Of a stretch of 64,000 bases of DNA, positions 39,001 through 50,649 are shown one piece after another (the stretch's first letter is position 1; each line of letters starts with the position of its first letter). The notes beneath the pieces were generated by a model, which saw only the letters and a list, made by a program, of their open reading frames with translations, did no database searches and had not been told where the DNA came from. Source of the stretch: Scatophagus argus (Eukaryota > Chordata > Actinopteri > Scatophagidae); contig NC_058501.1 of the NCBI RefSeq assembly GCF_020382885.2, positions 14,708,501 through 14,772,500 of the forward strand, read 5' to 3'. The position numbers and the translations under genes were made by a program.

Positions 39001-39366
39001 TTGCCTTTTTTTTAGTTTAGTTTTTTTTTTTTTCTTTTTATGAAAAATGAGCAGGTGACCTCAGAAAGCACTGGACAACGTTAAGCAACATCATTACTTA
39101 TACAAACAATTAAAAGGCTAAGAATGAAACAACAAAGAGGCAGCTTAAGGTACGAGAAGAAAAAACGCTGAGGCTCTTAAAACAAGAATGTGGAGTATTT
39201 ATTCTAACTCACAATTCAAGAAAAACTTCTCCACACTGTTTGTGTCTGAAAGTATCGTATTGTATGTACTCATCACTACGGAGCTCTGTGAGTATTTGGT
39301 ATGTCAAAGTAGCTGTAAGGTGTTTTACAGGGTGAACACACCAGCTCATTCTGTTAGCTCCCACGG

Positions 39367-42300
39367 TCAGTAAATGTCTCGAAGGCCCAGGCTTCCCCTG
39401 TGTGAGGAAGAGCTGTGAGCCACAGTTACACTGTAATAGTAGAGCAGATCTGTCAACCACTGCTCCCTGGTCGCACTCCGGGTGTACCTCTGAAACACAC
39501 ACATGCAGAGTGAGATCAGGTTAACACACTCAATCCCTCTCATCCCAACTGTACAAAAACCTCCAAATCCATCAATGCGAATTTCATGTCTGGGCTGTGT
39601 TTACCGTGAGGTGTTGTATGATCTCTTGCAGCAGAGTGGCATTGGCCAACATCTGGCTGTGGAGCGGCGCGTGCTGCAGCAGCACAGACAGGATCTGTCC
39701 AAGCTGGGGCAGCTCCTCCTCAGTCAGATCTCCAGAGCGCATTAACTGCAGAACCATTCGCAGCAGGCGAGGAACGGTGCTCAACGCCGACACACAAGCA
39801 CCCCATATTGCCTCCCTGCAAATGTGACACAAAGGTGTTTTAAACCCAGTGGTTGTAAATCTTCAGGCAAAGAGCAAACGGCTCCTATTAAGGTCAAGAT
39901 TTAGCATCAGCGGGAGATCATTTACAAGCACAGATCAGAAAAGAGTTGTGGTCACTCAGCACACACCTTTTGTGGTTGGTTTCGGCAGGTAACTCCTGCC
40001 CCAGGGTGATGAGAAGAGCCAGCAGGCTGAGGCAGCACTGAGACAAGAAGCGCAGCATGGGCTCAATGGGCAGGACTGACAGGTCTATTAATCTGGATAC
40101 AGCTCTGAGCAGCCCGGCTGCCATACTGTCAGGCACCACCCCTAACTTGATCTGAGACACACACATAACATATGCAGGATGTTTATTCAGTGTAGAGTTA
40201 TAAAAGGAGCACTAATCCAGGTGCGATTTAGAACTCCTCAATGTAATTTTCATGCTTAAAGAAAAAGAGTATTTTTACCAGGTATTTGCAAATGCCATTT
40301 TGCAAGATGTCAAAGCACTGAGACTTTGAACCCAGAGTTTCCAGACAGTGGCAGACTTCCTGTGAATGAAAAAAGTTAAATTGACAAAAATTATTTAATA
40401 TCAAACACATGTACATTTTTCCACAGAATTCCACAGAAAGAACAATATACCGCTTTCAAAACAGAGAGAGGGAGAATTCAAATTTTAACTATGAGATGTA
40501 ACGACATCTCAAAAACACATTGTTACAGCTGGAAGATTTGGATGGTTGTCTGATTTTTTTTTTGTCAGAATTTTTAAACTCACTGCAGTGGATAATAAAG
40601 GTGTGAATTGAAATAAAATGCTACAGTATGTTTCTGTCACTTTTCTGGGAATAATGTTCATATACTGTCACAAAGTAACACACTGACCCTACTGAGGGTG
40701 ACAAAGTGAGGGCTTCACTTTGTCCTGCCTTTACCAACAAAGTTACTGAACAACATCTCAATTTCATTTTTGCTGGGACGGAGACAAGTTGAAGACGCCA
40801 CAAACTTTTTAAAAATGAGAAATAAGGCTCAGCATTACCTCATTAACTTCAAATTCAAATAAATTTCTCATTAGCTTTTATCAAATTGAGGTGCGTGTGC
40901 ATGCTGAAGCACAGGGGCGAGCACAAGCCAATGTGTGTGTTAGAACGGTGCACCTGTTGGCATTCTCGCCGTCATTAAAAACAATCCCGTCTCATTAGTC
41001 GAACTAGAGTTGACACGGTCCGTCCCTTAATGGCACCCTCCCCCACGCACACACCTCCACCACCACGTATCCTCTCCCTCCCTTCCCGCCACTTGCCTGT
41101 GATTGACTCAGACAGGGAGATGAGAGAGGCAGGATCTGAGGGCCTAATTGAGGAGCTGAATTAGTGATTATAAGCCCCCCACTTGCTCACACACACTTGC
41201 CCCAGGGCATAGTTACGTTAGCTGTAATTTCTGTGCAGAAATGTCACACTCTCATCATGCCATGGGCTCTCATTAGCATTTGTGCATATCCACTATGCCC
41301 GATAACCACGCATCTCCAACCTGCGCAACGCGATAAAGGTTCCCCTCTCAGCCGGAGTGCCACGATAAAGCTTCCACCCTCTGAGCTCTATATGAACGAC
41401 AGAGAGGAACCGGGGGGTGGGGGGCTGAAAGACCACAACTGTGTCCAGAATATCAATGCTTTTCAATTTTCAAAACAATATCTTTTCTTCACCTCCTGGT
41501 CTCTGTCCCTCCCAAATGCATTTTCACGTATTTCTGATTGGTTTTAGAAAGCATTACAAAGTATGTGAAGGAAAAACTGCGCAGTGAACGCACCTCAACA
41601 ACATCCCAGTGATGTGTGAACTGCTCCAGTGGGGTGGGGTAGAGGCTGAGGGGAGACAGAGGGGAGGGAGGCAGGGCGCTCTCGTCGCCGGCCTCCTGCA
41701 GGGAGGCAAGCTTGTCGGACGAGAAGCCCGTCAGGGTGGAGAACAGGAAACTGATGTAGTCCACGTCCTGCAGAGCCGCTTCCTGGCTCCCAACCGACCA
41801 GCTACTCAGAGATGACCTGAAGAACATTATCAGTGAGAACATTACTAACATTACACATTATCGACCCAAAAAAACTGCTGGAAGGCTTAGAATCAAACAT
41901 TTGTGCAACTTTTCAAAATTTTAAGCTTTATGGACACAGCAATTGTGTTTATTTCCAAATAACAATTGTTCTGCATATCTTTTCATTCCTCTTAGTTATT
42001 CATGATGCTGTGTTGTGCAAGAACACAATCTGGGGGATAACAGTGCACACACAAAGTTATGAAAATTTCTTCCTTGTCTTTAGGGGAATACAGATCTGCG
42101 AGTGAACAACAAGTGTGTTATGTGAGACCCAGGAGGCACATGCAGACAGAAGTGTCTTCTGAATATTCCATGACGACTCCGCATTCCTGCCTCCCAAAGA
42201 GCTCTTTGTATCATCCCATTACACACGCACACATCCCATCCCATATGAACTCATTCCCCCCTCTGCTCAAAATTTGTACAAGTTGGGACTTTGTGTCGCT

Positions 42301-45300
42301 GTGTAACATGTAAATAAAAATAGAAAGAGAGGTTCACCACTGCCAAAGCTGTGTCTACAAATTGTCGAAACAAACAACAACAAAGCATAATGTTACTCAA
42401 CATAAAATTGCAAAGACTGTGAATATAACATCATCTACAGTAGATAATATCATCAAAAGATTCAGAGAATCTGGAGCTTTCTCTGTGTGCAAGGGACAAG
42501 GCCGAAAAGCAATATTGGATGCCGGTGATCTTCAGGTCCTCAGTCTCCACTATATTATCAACAGGCATGATTCTGTGATGGAAATCACAGCATGGACTCA
42601 GAACACTTCCAGAAATTGTTGTCTGTGTTTGCCATGCCATCCAAAAATGCAAGTTGAAGCTCTATCATGCAAACAAGAAGCCATATATGAACAGGATTCA
42701 GAAACGCTACAGTCTTCTCTGGGCCAAAGCTCATTCAAAATGGACTGTGGCAATAGTAAAGCGTTTCACAACATGTTCTACTGTGAATAAAATGTGGGTT
42801 TATGAGATTTGCAAATCCTTGCATTCTATTGTTATTTACATTCCACACAACATCCCAACTTTTTTGGAATTGGGGTTTTATAACACTGCCCCACCGACAC
42901 CAGCTAAAGGTCAGACACACACACAGATACAGGGAAAGGTAAGCTGTGGGTGTGTAACTTTAATTGAATTCCTCCCCAGTAAGTTAAATATCAAATATAC
43001 AACGCTTGCACAACAGCACCTGTCAAGAGGCAGGTAAGCAAAACCAGATACAATGTGGGGAAATCGTCTGTCAAAGTGCAATACTGCCATCTGATGGTGG
43101 GCGGCTAGAATGCAAATCTCTTGGCCTCTGCAGGTGTAGGGGAGTTTTCAGGCTCACCTAAGGTGCACAATACGAATGAGAGAGGCAGCGAGGCCAGCAG
43201 AGATTCGTCCAGCGGTGCAGCAGCAGCTCAGGTTGGTCAGAAGAGACTGAGACATCTTGGGTAGGAAGTAGAGCAGCTGCACCATTCGTTGTTGGGACTC
43301 TGCTGGTAGCAGCACCACAACTCCGTCCTGTGGATCTTCGCTCACACACACACACACACACACACACAGGCAAACACAGACACACACTTCGCATGAAATT
43401 AAATAGAGACAGCAATGTGCTGTGGCCTCTGGGGATATAAGATGAAGCTTTTTAAAGAATTAAAGTGATAACAGGAAATCCAGGCTATGTTCAGACTGGT
43501 TTTAAAAAAAAAAAAAAAGAGAGAGCGAGACAGGCAGACATAGCCACTACAGTGACGACTCTGATAACGTGTGTGTGCGGTGTTCTGTCTGTCTCTGACG
43601 CACATGCTGATGTCAGAGGCCTCCAGACAAAAGCAGTCTTGTGATGGCGATTTGCTGGTTCTGCGGCAGTTTCCAGCCACCCCTCATACCCACACCCCCC
43701 ACCCACGCCCCCCAACCCTCTCCTGGCCCCTCTGTAGCACATCAGCATAACTATCTGACCATCCTCAGAGCAGCGGATACGGTTCTCTCACTGTTTTCTG
43801 CCTCTGCTTGTAGTTCAGTTTAACAAAGTTATCTAGGGTGATGAAACATGGAGCTACAGTGCCCCCTAGGGAAATTATGGAGTAATTCATAATTCTTTCT
43901 TAGCGTTCTAACCCTCCTGTGTTAACATTTTTCTTCTAAGTAATCTGACCACTGCTGCTGTACTTGCTAAGACCGAATCCTGCAGTTGTACTTAATAATA
44001 ATAACTTTATTTATATAGCACTTTTCAAAACTCACAACTGTAAAGTGCTTCACAGTAATAATAATATTGCAAACCGAAAAGGACAGTCAATGATTAATTA
44101 GATAGAATACAGTAAAATTAAATACAATAAAATAAAATAAAACAGGATTAAGATAAAGTGAAATAACAAACTGAGTTTGATAAGATCAATGACTAGGAAA
44201 AGTCAGGTGATAAAAGTGAGTTTTAAGAAGAGCTAGCTAGAACTGGTGATATGTGGTCATTTCTCCTGGTATGAGTTAAAAGCCTGGCGGAGGCGTTCTG
44301 GATCAACTGTATTCTGTGAATGTTTTGTTTACTGATACATGAGTAAAGGGCGTTACAATAGTCAAGTCTGGAAGAAATGAAGGCATGTATGACAGTTTCA
44401 AACACAGGTGGGGGAAGGAATGGTCAAATTTTTCTAAATTGTCTTAGCTGTGAGAAACAGCATTGAACAACCTTGGTTACTTGCATATCAAAGGAGAGCT
44501 TGGAATGCCAGATAAAAGAGCAAGACTACTCCCTTGTCCTCAACACTTATTATGATTCTTTTTGGGTTGAAAGTTGTAAACTTTCCAACTCTGGCCACAG
44601 CCTTATCAGCCACAAAGATTACATACCATTTCTGTGTCCTACATGAGTTGACGACAGTTGGCTTTTGATACAAATCTGATAATATTAACTTTAATAATTA
44701 CATGTGACCTCTATGTGCATACCATAAAGCCTGAGGGCTTGTGTTTGCAGACTGTTGAGCAGGTCTTTGTGTCCTCGAGAAGCGGCAGCCTGGATGGACA
44801 AGATAAGTCTTGCAGAGAGAGCTGGGTTACGGTGACCCAGCTGGGACAACTGCCCAGGAAGAGATGCCAACCAGCGGCACAGCACCTTACTCCTTCAAAG
44901 AGAGAGAGAGAGAGAGGGACAACATTCAGAGGAAACTGTGACGCAAATGCAGTTACTAAAGAAAGCGTGTCTGTATGTAAAGACACAATGGAAGGCTGCA
45001 CATTTTCAGAATTTTCATCTGGGACTTGATAGGCACAAACAAATGTGTAAATATGTTTTTCTTACATACTTATAGGCCTAAAAACTAAATTGGGAATTTC
45101 AGCACCTGAGTGGGATACACTGCTATGGCCTCCACTTTATTTCCAAGCACAAACAAGAATCATTAGTTTTCAGGGGTCAGATGGAGGACAAATGATCTTC
45201 ATAAACCCTTCCTTCTAATTAAACAGTTACTGTTCTGTGCTTAGAACTTTTAGACTGGCAGTAAACATGATGGATCTTCAGGCAATTCTAACTAGGTAAG

Positions 45301-48300
45301 TGCATTAACATCCATCCATCCATCCATTCATTTTCTATACCGCTTATCTGTCAGGGTCAGGAGGGGTGCATTAACATGTTATACTTTATATCTATTGTCG
45401 TGTGAGCGGAGACTCAAAGCTACACCACAATAATTTCTAAGTTTTTAGCTGTGTCCAATTGTTCAGGAAAATCTTCCCTTGAAGTCCAGTAGAATCATCA
45501 GCAGGAGACAGGATTCTGAGCAGTAAAGACTTAAAAGCCAGCAATAAAGGGAGAAACCGTTCACAAAGCACACTATGTACACATGAAGGGTCTTTTTGAA
45601 TGACTGGTGGCTTCACATTATATATCTTAGGGTTTGGACATTTCCACACCTATTGTCCATCCCTTTTGCCAACTTTGTTTTTATTTACACCAATAGATTT
45701 CTCTTTTTGTCCTGGATTGGGTGGTGACTTTTGACACCATTAGGTAGGCCTGCCCTAGGTTTTCTGGGGACTTTCCACTGGCCTTATCTTGCACCTGTTT
45801 ATTCATTATTTCATTATTATTTTTATGTGCTTCTGTGCACATCATTATATTTTTATGTGCTTCTGTGCACAGTTTACACCATTAGTTCTCCTCTCTGGGC
45901 TGCCTTCCAGTTTCGGCCTAAGTTTCAGCTGGCACCAGACACTATTATCTCCAGGTCTCTTTCTGTGCTATTTTTTAAAAATAATTGTTTTATGCAGGAT
46001 TACAATAAATGCCCTTTTTCAGGTTTACAGCAGTTACAATGACATTACATTGACAGTGTTTCACTACCATAAAACAGTTTCACAATTACAGTTGTACCTT
46101 CTATAGCTTACAGGCCCTTAACCAGTTGTATTCTTTAATACAGCTGTATCCTTGCTTTTCTTTCAATCTTAATGGAAACATAACATGACTACTTCATGCT
46201 ATCATATTGCAGTGCATACTATAACTTTAGCTCATCATAACTTACATAGAAATTATACCACACTATAATGCATAATTTACTTAACTTTAATAATAAGGTT
46301 TGGTATTTTGAAGAGGAGGCAAGTTTTGTCAAGTTTACATCATTTAAATGTACACAAGAAGTGTGAATGTGCAGTTTGAAGTTCCTGCTAATGTTACCTC
46401 GCTATGTGCGTGTGTCCTTGCTCCTGCAGGTAAAGCTTGCTGTAGAAAGACAGCAACAGAGATCGTGTCTGTAGAGTCAGGTGCTTCTGCTTATAGTAGA
46501 TATACACCGCTGCCAACAGGTCCTCGGTCACTGCTGCACAAATACAAGCACGCATACAGATGTTAATACTGAAGGGACAGTCTGTGGATTACCTGGAGTA
46601 ACCAGGTCTCTATTCCTGAAGGGATACGTTTATGTTGCGTTTTTTCAAATGTATTTTTGGTTCTTTGAGCACTGCAAGCAAAGTGCCACCTAGTTCCACT
46701 GTATTGAAGAGAAGGCAGACTTCTCTACAGCTGGTATCTTGGAAACAATGCAGCTCACACCAAAATAACCTCGATGGAAAAATAGCACTGCATGTAAGAG
46801 AAAATATATGGATATTTTGTTTTGGGGTGAAAAGACTTGAAAGACTTTAAGTTTACAAATGAGTACCTCTCATAAAGCACTGATATACAGAGATCTTTTT
46901 CAATTTTTGGTGGGTTTGTGAACCACACTAATAATGCTGAATTCTTCTGAACGCATTCTTTTGTGCTAATTAAAATCAGACACACTTTTGCAGACAAACC
47001 ACACATGCTTACTTTTGCTTCTCTGTGTGAGCACCATCTTCCACACAGTGCCCAGCAGCATATGGAGCTGCCTGTAGCTCAGTTTCACTCCGCTGCCCAG
47101 GGTGTCTCGGACAAACGTCCTCAGAGGCGCAAGCCAGTCTCCATCCATCTCTCGACCGAGTCCTTGCCTCTGGCTGAGGGACACCATGACCTGACAAAGA
47201 GTGATGTTTAGGGCCAGGGGCTCCACTGTCAATCCTGGGACGGCTGTGGTCTGCTTACTCCTAAAAGAGAGTCAGCGTGAGTTCTGTAGTTACAGCAGGC
47301 TTCACTCCTCATAATGGCTGGTGTGCTTACAGATCTTGGGTCAAGCATTTAAGTTTTTGTCATTTGATCAAAAACACAATCATACAGTCTTTAAATTATA
47401 TTCTTCACCCCTCACATAATCTGCATAACAATGTTTCATTTCATGTTAACTGCTTGACATGCTTTACATATTACCATGACATTCCTTACCTTTTGAGATC
47501 AGCCTTCTTTTTGTGTTTGGGTGTGTCCCGGGCACCATAGGGAAAGTTTTTCATGAAGTGCTGCTTAAAATCTCCCAGATATTCTTTATGAAACCATGCA
47601 TCCTACATGAAGGCAAAGTCATTTTTAATAAATGACCTTTTCTTGTACAAAACAAAAAAAAACACTGCATGATATCTGAGTGCTCCTCATCTCACCAGTG
47701 CATCTCGGTGATCCTGCTGCGGTGCCAGTTTTCTCAGCAGCTGCAGAATAGACAACACCTGATACATTACTGACATGGCATCTGGAGTAAGCAGGTGAGT
47801 GCCCTCCGTGTTGTTCCAGGAACAGTCACTGGCACTGGCTTCTACCCACACTTCTAAGAGAAGAGGCACCAGCGTGGCTGCAAATCTCTGAACAGCCTCA
47901 ACTGAGTCCAGACCCTCTCCCACTGCAGGTCTGGGGTCCACCTCCGGTCTACACAATGAGAGATTAAAACAAAGAATATGTCAAACATGAAATATAATTG
48001 TTCAAAGTCAAGTTAAACAAGGTTAGCTATTTGTTATGTCATATACTCATAAATACCCTGTCTCTTATTTCTGTTCCTTGTAACAGGAGTTTGTGATATC
48101 ATACCTGAGTCTAAAGGTGGACCGTGGAGTTGGTTTGGCTCCAGAATGCTCATAGACCTTAATGCCAACCTTGCTGTATGTGAGCTCTTCCCAGTTGAGA
48201 TACAGAGGAGAGAACCTATCCTCTCCACTGAAACCAAACACTCCTTCATCTTGGACAAAAATATCACATTCCTCCACTGGTCTTTCCTCAACTACAGCCT

Positions 48301-49320
48301 GCAGAAAGCGTCCAAGCCTGAAGTACAAGTGACACAAAACACAGGGTTAGCAATTTGATGTAACTATTTTTTTTCCCAGAATCTGTGTGAACATGGTCTC
48401 CATACCTGAGAAGCACAGAGAGCCGCCACTGCTGGCTTGTGGCTGCCCTGTTAGGGTTGACTGACAGTGACCATGTCCGTCCCTTAACATCCTGGGCCTT
48501 TTTGGCTCCTCCGCTGCTGCTTTGTCTGTGAGAGATCAACTCCAAGAAGTTTGTGAAGAGCACTTCGGGCCGCGCTGCCAGCAGAGCAGGGTAGTATTCC
48601 AGCAGCACATCAAGAACCTTCATGGCGTCCTCCTGGATGCCCAGGTCAATATGGGTCATGGCACAAGACAGGTGGGCACTGAGGAGGGGGAAAAATGGAA
48701 CCACTCTTTCTGCAGGCACAGACTGTGCAATGAACCTGGGAGCAACAAGATGGTTTAGCTTATGTTATTTGGGAATCAAAAGCTCAGTAAAAAAAAAAGT
48801 GTTTTTTTTACATTATTGTTGTATTTCTGTGTCACTGTGGCTTCACTGACTTGAGAACCCGTGTAGCCGCCACACGAACGCTGCCATCCTTGTCTGTGAA
48901 AACAGCTGCCACTTCAGAAAGCAGACGAGAGAGATGCTGCTCTAACAGAGAGGGACTTAGGGACAGCAACTCTCTCAAACCTAACAAGGCACCATGTTTC
49001 ACATTGGCATTGTAATGGTGGAGCTGAGACAGGAGGTCCTGGTGAAGTAGGAGAGAGAGAAACAAAGCAGACAAATTGTAGTTTTCTAAAAACGCTGGTG
49101 AGTTTGCCGACTTGTGAAACATAAATAAAGAGCTTACATTGATGCCAAGCTGTCTGTGTGTAGTGGGACCACTTGTGTCTCTCTTCAGCTGTTCTGGTAG
49201 ATGGATTCCCTTTGTACGGAAGTTGGTGTTGGTTGCATTGTCAGCTTTGGGCTTGGTCTTTCCCACCTTTAACTTGACCTTCTGGAAGTCATCCTGTCTC
49301 TTTTTCTTCTTGGCCTTCAT
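39367..49320 (-). CDS. tex10: Testis-expressed protein 10 (Rix1/5FMC complex subunit), complete
   Basis: TEX10 is the animal relative of yeast Ipi1. With PELP1, WDR18, LAS1L and SENP3 it works in nucleolar/nucleoplasmic 60S pre-ribosome maturation and the 5FMC desumoylation complex. Fifteen coding exons on the minus strand: 49138-49320, 48851-49038, 48406-48735, 48105-48317, 47696-47948, 47490-47602, 47013-47260, 46398-46533, 44723-44892, 43158-43335, 41594-41816, 40279-40359, 39967-40151, 39605-39815, 39367-39489. They sum in frame to 944 residues (human 929). The N-terminus [21 protein letters not shown] is the conserved Ipi1/Tex10 basic motif, followed by HEAT-like helices ([29 protein letters not shown]). 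Later landmarks are [35 protein letters not shown] and the C-terminal [11 protein letters not shown]. Exon 10's acceptor is preceded by a (TG)n tract, and exon 2 uses a gtcagt donor. It is convergent with invs, as in human. Confidence 0.96.
40360..41593. other. tex10 intron between coding exons 11 and 12
   Basis: No exon is seen. The part at about 40960-41400 is complex, with ATTAG/TAATTG-type homeodomain-like motifs and low repeat content, so it is a possible enhancer. The remainder is AT-rich. Confidence 0.55.
42362..42790 (+). pseudogene. Tc1-like transposase fragment
   Basis: An open frame of 142 codons beginning [12 protein letters not shown]. Its first half, [19 protein letters not shown] then [14 protein letters not shown] and [11 protein letters not shown], is the helix-turn-helix N-terminal domain of Tc1-type transposases. 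Further on, in a second frame, [17 protein letters not shown] and [10 protein letters not shown] continue the protein, so a frameshift separates them. The catalytic DDE part is missing. It is a dead copy in a tex10 intron, directly followed by the terminal sequence of another element. Confidence 0.8.
42783..42886. mobile_element. Terminal fragment of the DNA-element family seen at 14.8 and 16.8 kb
   Basis: Reads gtgaataaaatgtgggttta, then gatttgcaaatccttgcatt, then catcccaacttttttggaat, the inverted complement of the left end seen at 14764. It abuts the Tc1-like transposase fragment, so either one composite element or two nested insertions is present. Confidence 0.6.
43343..43368. repeat. (CA)n microsatellite at tex10 exon 10 acceptor
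   Basis: On the minus (sense) strand it is a TG run ending 8 bases before tex10 exon 10 (starts 43335, acceptor gcgaag). Confidence 0.95.
43994..44412 (-). mobile_element. LINE 3' end (reverse-transcriptase C-terminus plus tail)
   Basis: The minus strand at 44223-44405 translates to [15 protein letters not shown] followed by [16 protein letters not shown], the hallmark C-terminal region of fish L2/Rex-type non-LTR reverse transcriptases. Below it lies the 3' tail with tttatatagcacttttcaaa. It is 5'-truncated, as is usual for LINE insertions, and lies in tex10 intron 9. The exact clade is not determined. Confidence 0.85.
45308..45367. repeat. (CATC)n plus SINE/LINE-tail fragment
   Basis: Tandem catc units followed by attttctataccgcttatct and gtcagggtcagg, a tail commonly seen at the end of fish retroposons. 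It is about 60 bases and has no head. Confidence 0.6.
45550..46275. repeat. Dispersed repeat, copy A
   Basis: Collinear with 51250-51875: gagaaaccgttcacaaagca, acacatgaagggtc, cacacctattgtccatccc, agacactattatctccaggt, aataattgttttatgcagga, catgactacttcatgctatc and aaattataccacactat all recur in the same order with moderate divergence. It has no coding capacity and contains a 30-bp tandem duplication at 45812-45871. The family is not recognised. It lies in tex10 intron 8. Confidence 0.75.
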
Positions 49321-50649
49321 CTCTGCAGTCTATACTGTTGTCCGTGTTACCAGACATGTGGGTGAGATGATTGCACTGAATGCAAGTTTTGATTTCGAGA
49401 ACCCTAAGCACCGACATACGTTTGGATTGGGCGGCTGAAGCATTAAAACATATATTATGTAGCACAAGCTATACAACCTGCGCAATCTATGCTCCGAATA
49501 GTCAGATTACAAAAGCCTCATAATAAGAATAACAGGGAAGCTTAACCCATATTAACGTCAGTTAGGTTATTTAGCTCGTAACGTTAGCAAACTATCTCGC
49601 ACTCTGGGTCAGTATCATGCATAACAGTTCTTTATTTTACTTACCACAGAAAAAAGCCTTAGTTCCTGCCGTCACAGGTTTACACAACATCAAACAGCAG
49701 CTGAGTGTTAAGAGTTAAAGAGGAGCCCCCAGCTAACAATTATCAACACATACAAAAATAAAATTAGGAAAAAACGACATTAATCTTTATTCAGTCTCGT
49801 GTTGATGCCAGTGGGTCCTCTGGTTCTGTGTGTACATGTTCACAAAGCCTCGGTCGATGTGTTGAGCTCAGCAGCTGCGGGGCTTACAACATAAAACCAT
49901 AATAACTGTGACGCCACAGACGTTTTTTCAAGATGTCCAAACAATATTTTATGCGTCCAATTGTACTTGGAATTTATTAATTACAAAAGTGCCATTAAAA
50001 CTATTAACACTTACAATCCCATGTGAAATGTTGCGCCATGGGTTACTACGGTAAACCCCGGCGTTCAAAACGAACGCGTTCTATAGTTGTCCGAGGAAAT
50101 GCCTTATAAATATTATTCCTTTATAATACCTGTCAATTCCAGATTTAATTTGACAATTTTTAAATAGTTTCACGAGGACATCTTAAACGGTGTTGGTGCA
50201 ATGCCAAAAAATGAAATAGCATTATTATTATTATTATTTTTTAAACTGGCGAGAACACCGCCCTACCCATGATTCTCCATCGAACCGCTTTCCGCATTGT
50301 TTGCTCTATTTGCATCCAAGCTAGTGGTTCGTCCTTACGAACTTGTGCTCAAAGGAATTCTCTGTTTGCATTAAATATTTCGGAGAAGGTGGGTAATATT
50401 ATCTTACTAGTGAAGATACATATGATTTTGCATTTCACTTTGCATAGATATTTTGCCAGCTACTACAGTAACGTCAAAAAGCGGTCTAATGTAAGACTCG
50501 CCTGGGCCTGAATGAATATCTGTTAATCCGCATAGGTCGTAATTCAGTAATCACTCATGAAAATGTGTCTCTATCTTTACGAGAAATCGCATGGCATATG
50601 AATGATTTTTGACACGGTTTCCTTCTTTGTGCCCTGTTGGAGACAGAAA
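49321..50649. promoter_or_regulatory. tex10 / zinc-finger gene head-to-head intergenic region
   Basis: Upstream sequence of both genes. It includes the tex10 5' UTR near 49330. A likely acceptor (ggagacag) just before 50646 suggests that the zinc-finger gene has a non-coding first exon further upstream. No TATA box or strong CpG cluster is evident by eye. Confidence 0.45.

Noticed and set aside
42362-42790. 142-codon ORF as an intact gene
   Set aside because: Only the N-terminal Tc1 domain matches, the remainder continues in another frame, and the catalytic part is absent.
48832-49320. Continuous 162-codon minus-strand frame as tex10 exon 1
   Set aside because: The intron 49039-49137 happens to be open in frame; homology (LGIN then [11 protein letters not shown]) and GT-AG sites show two exons.
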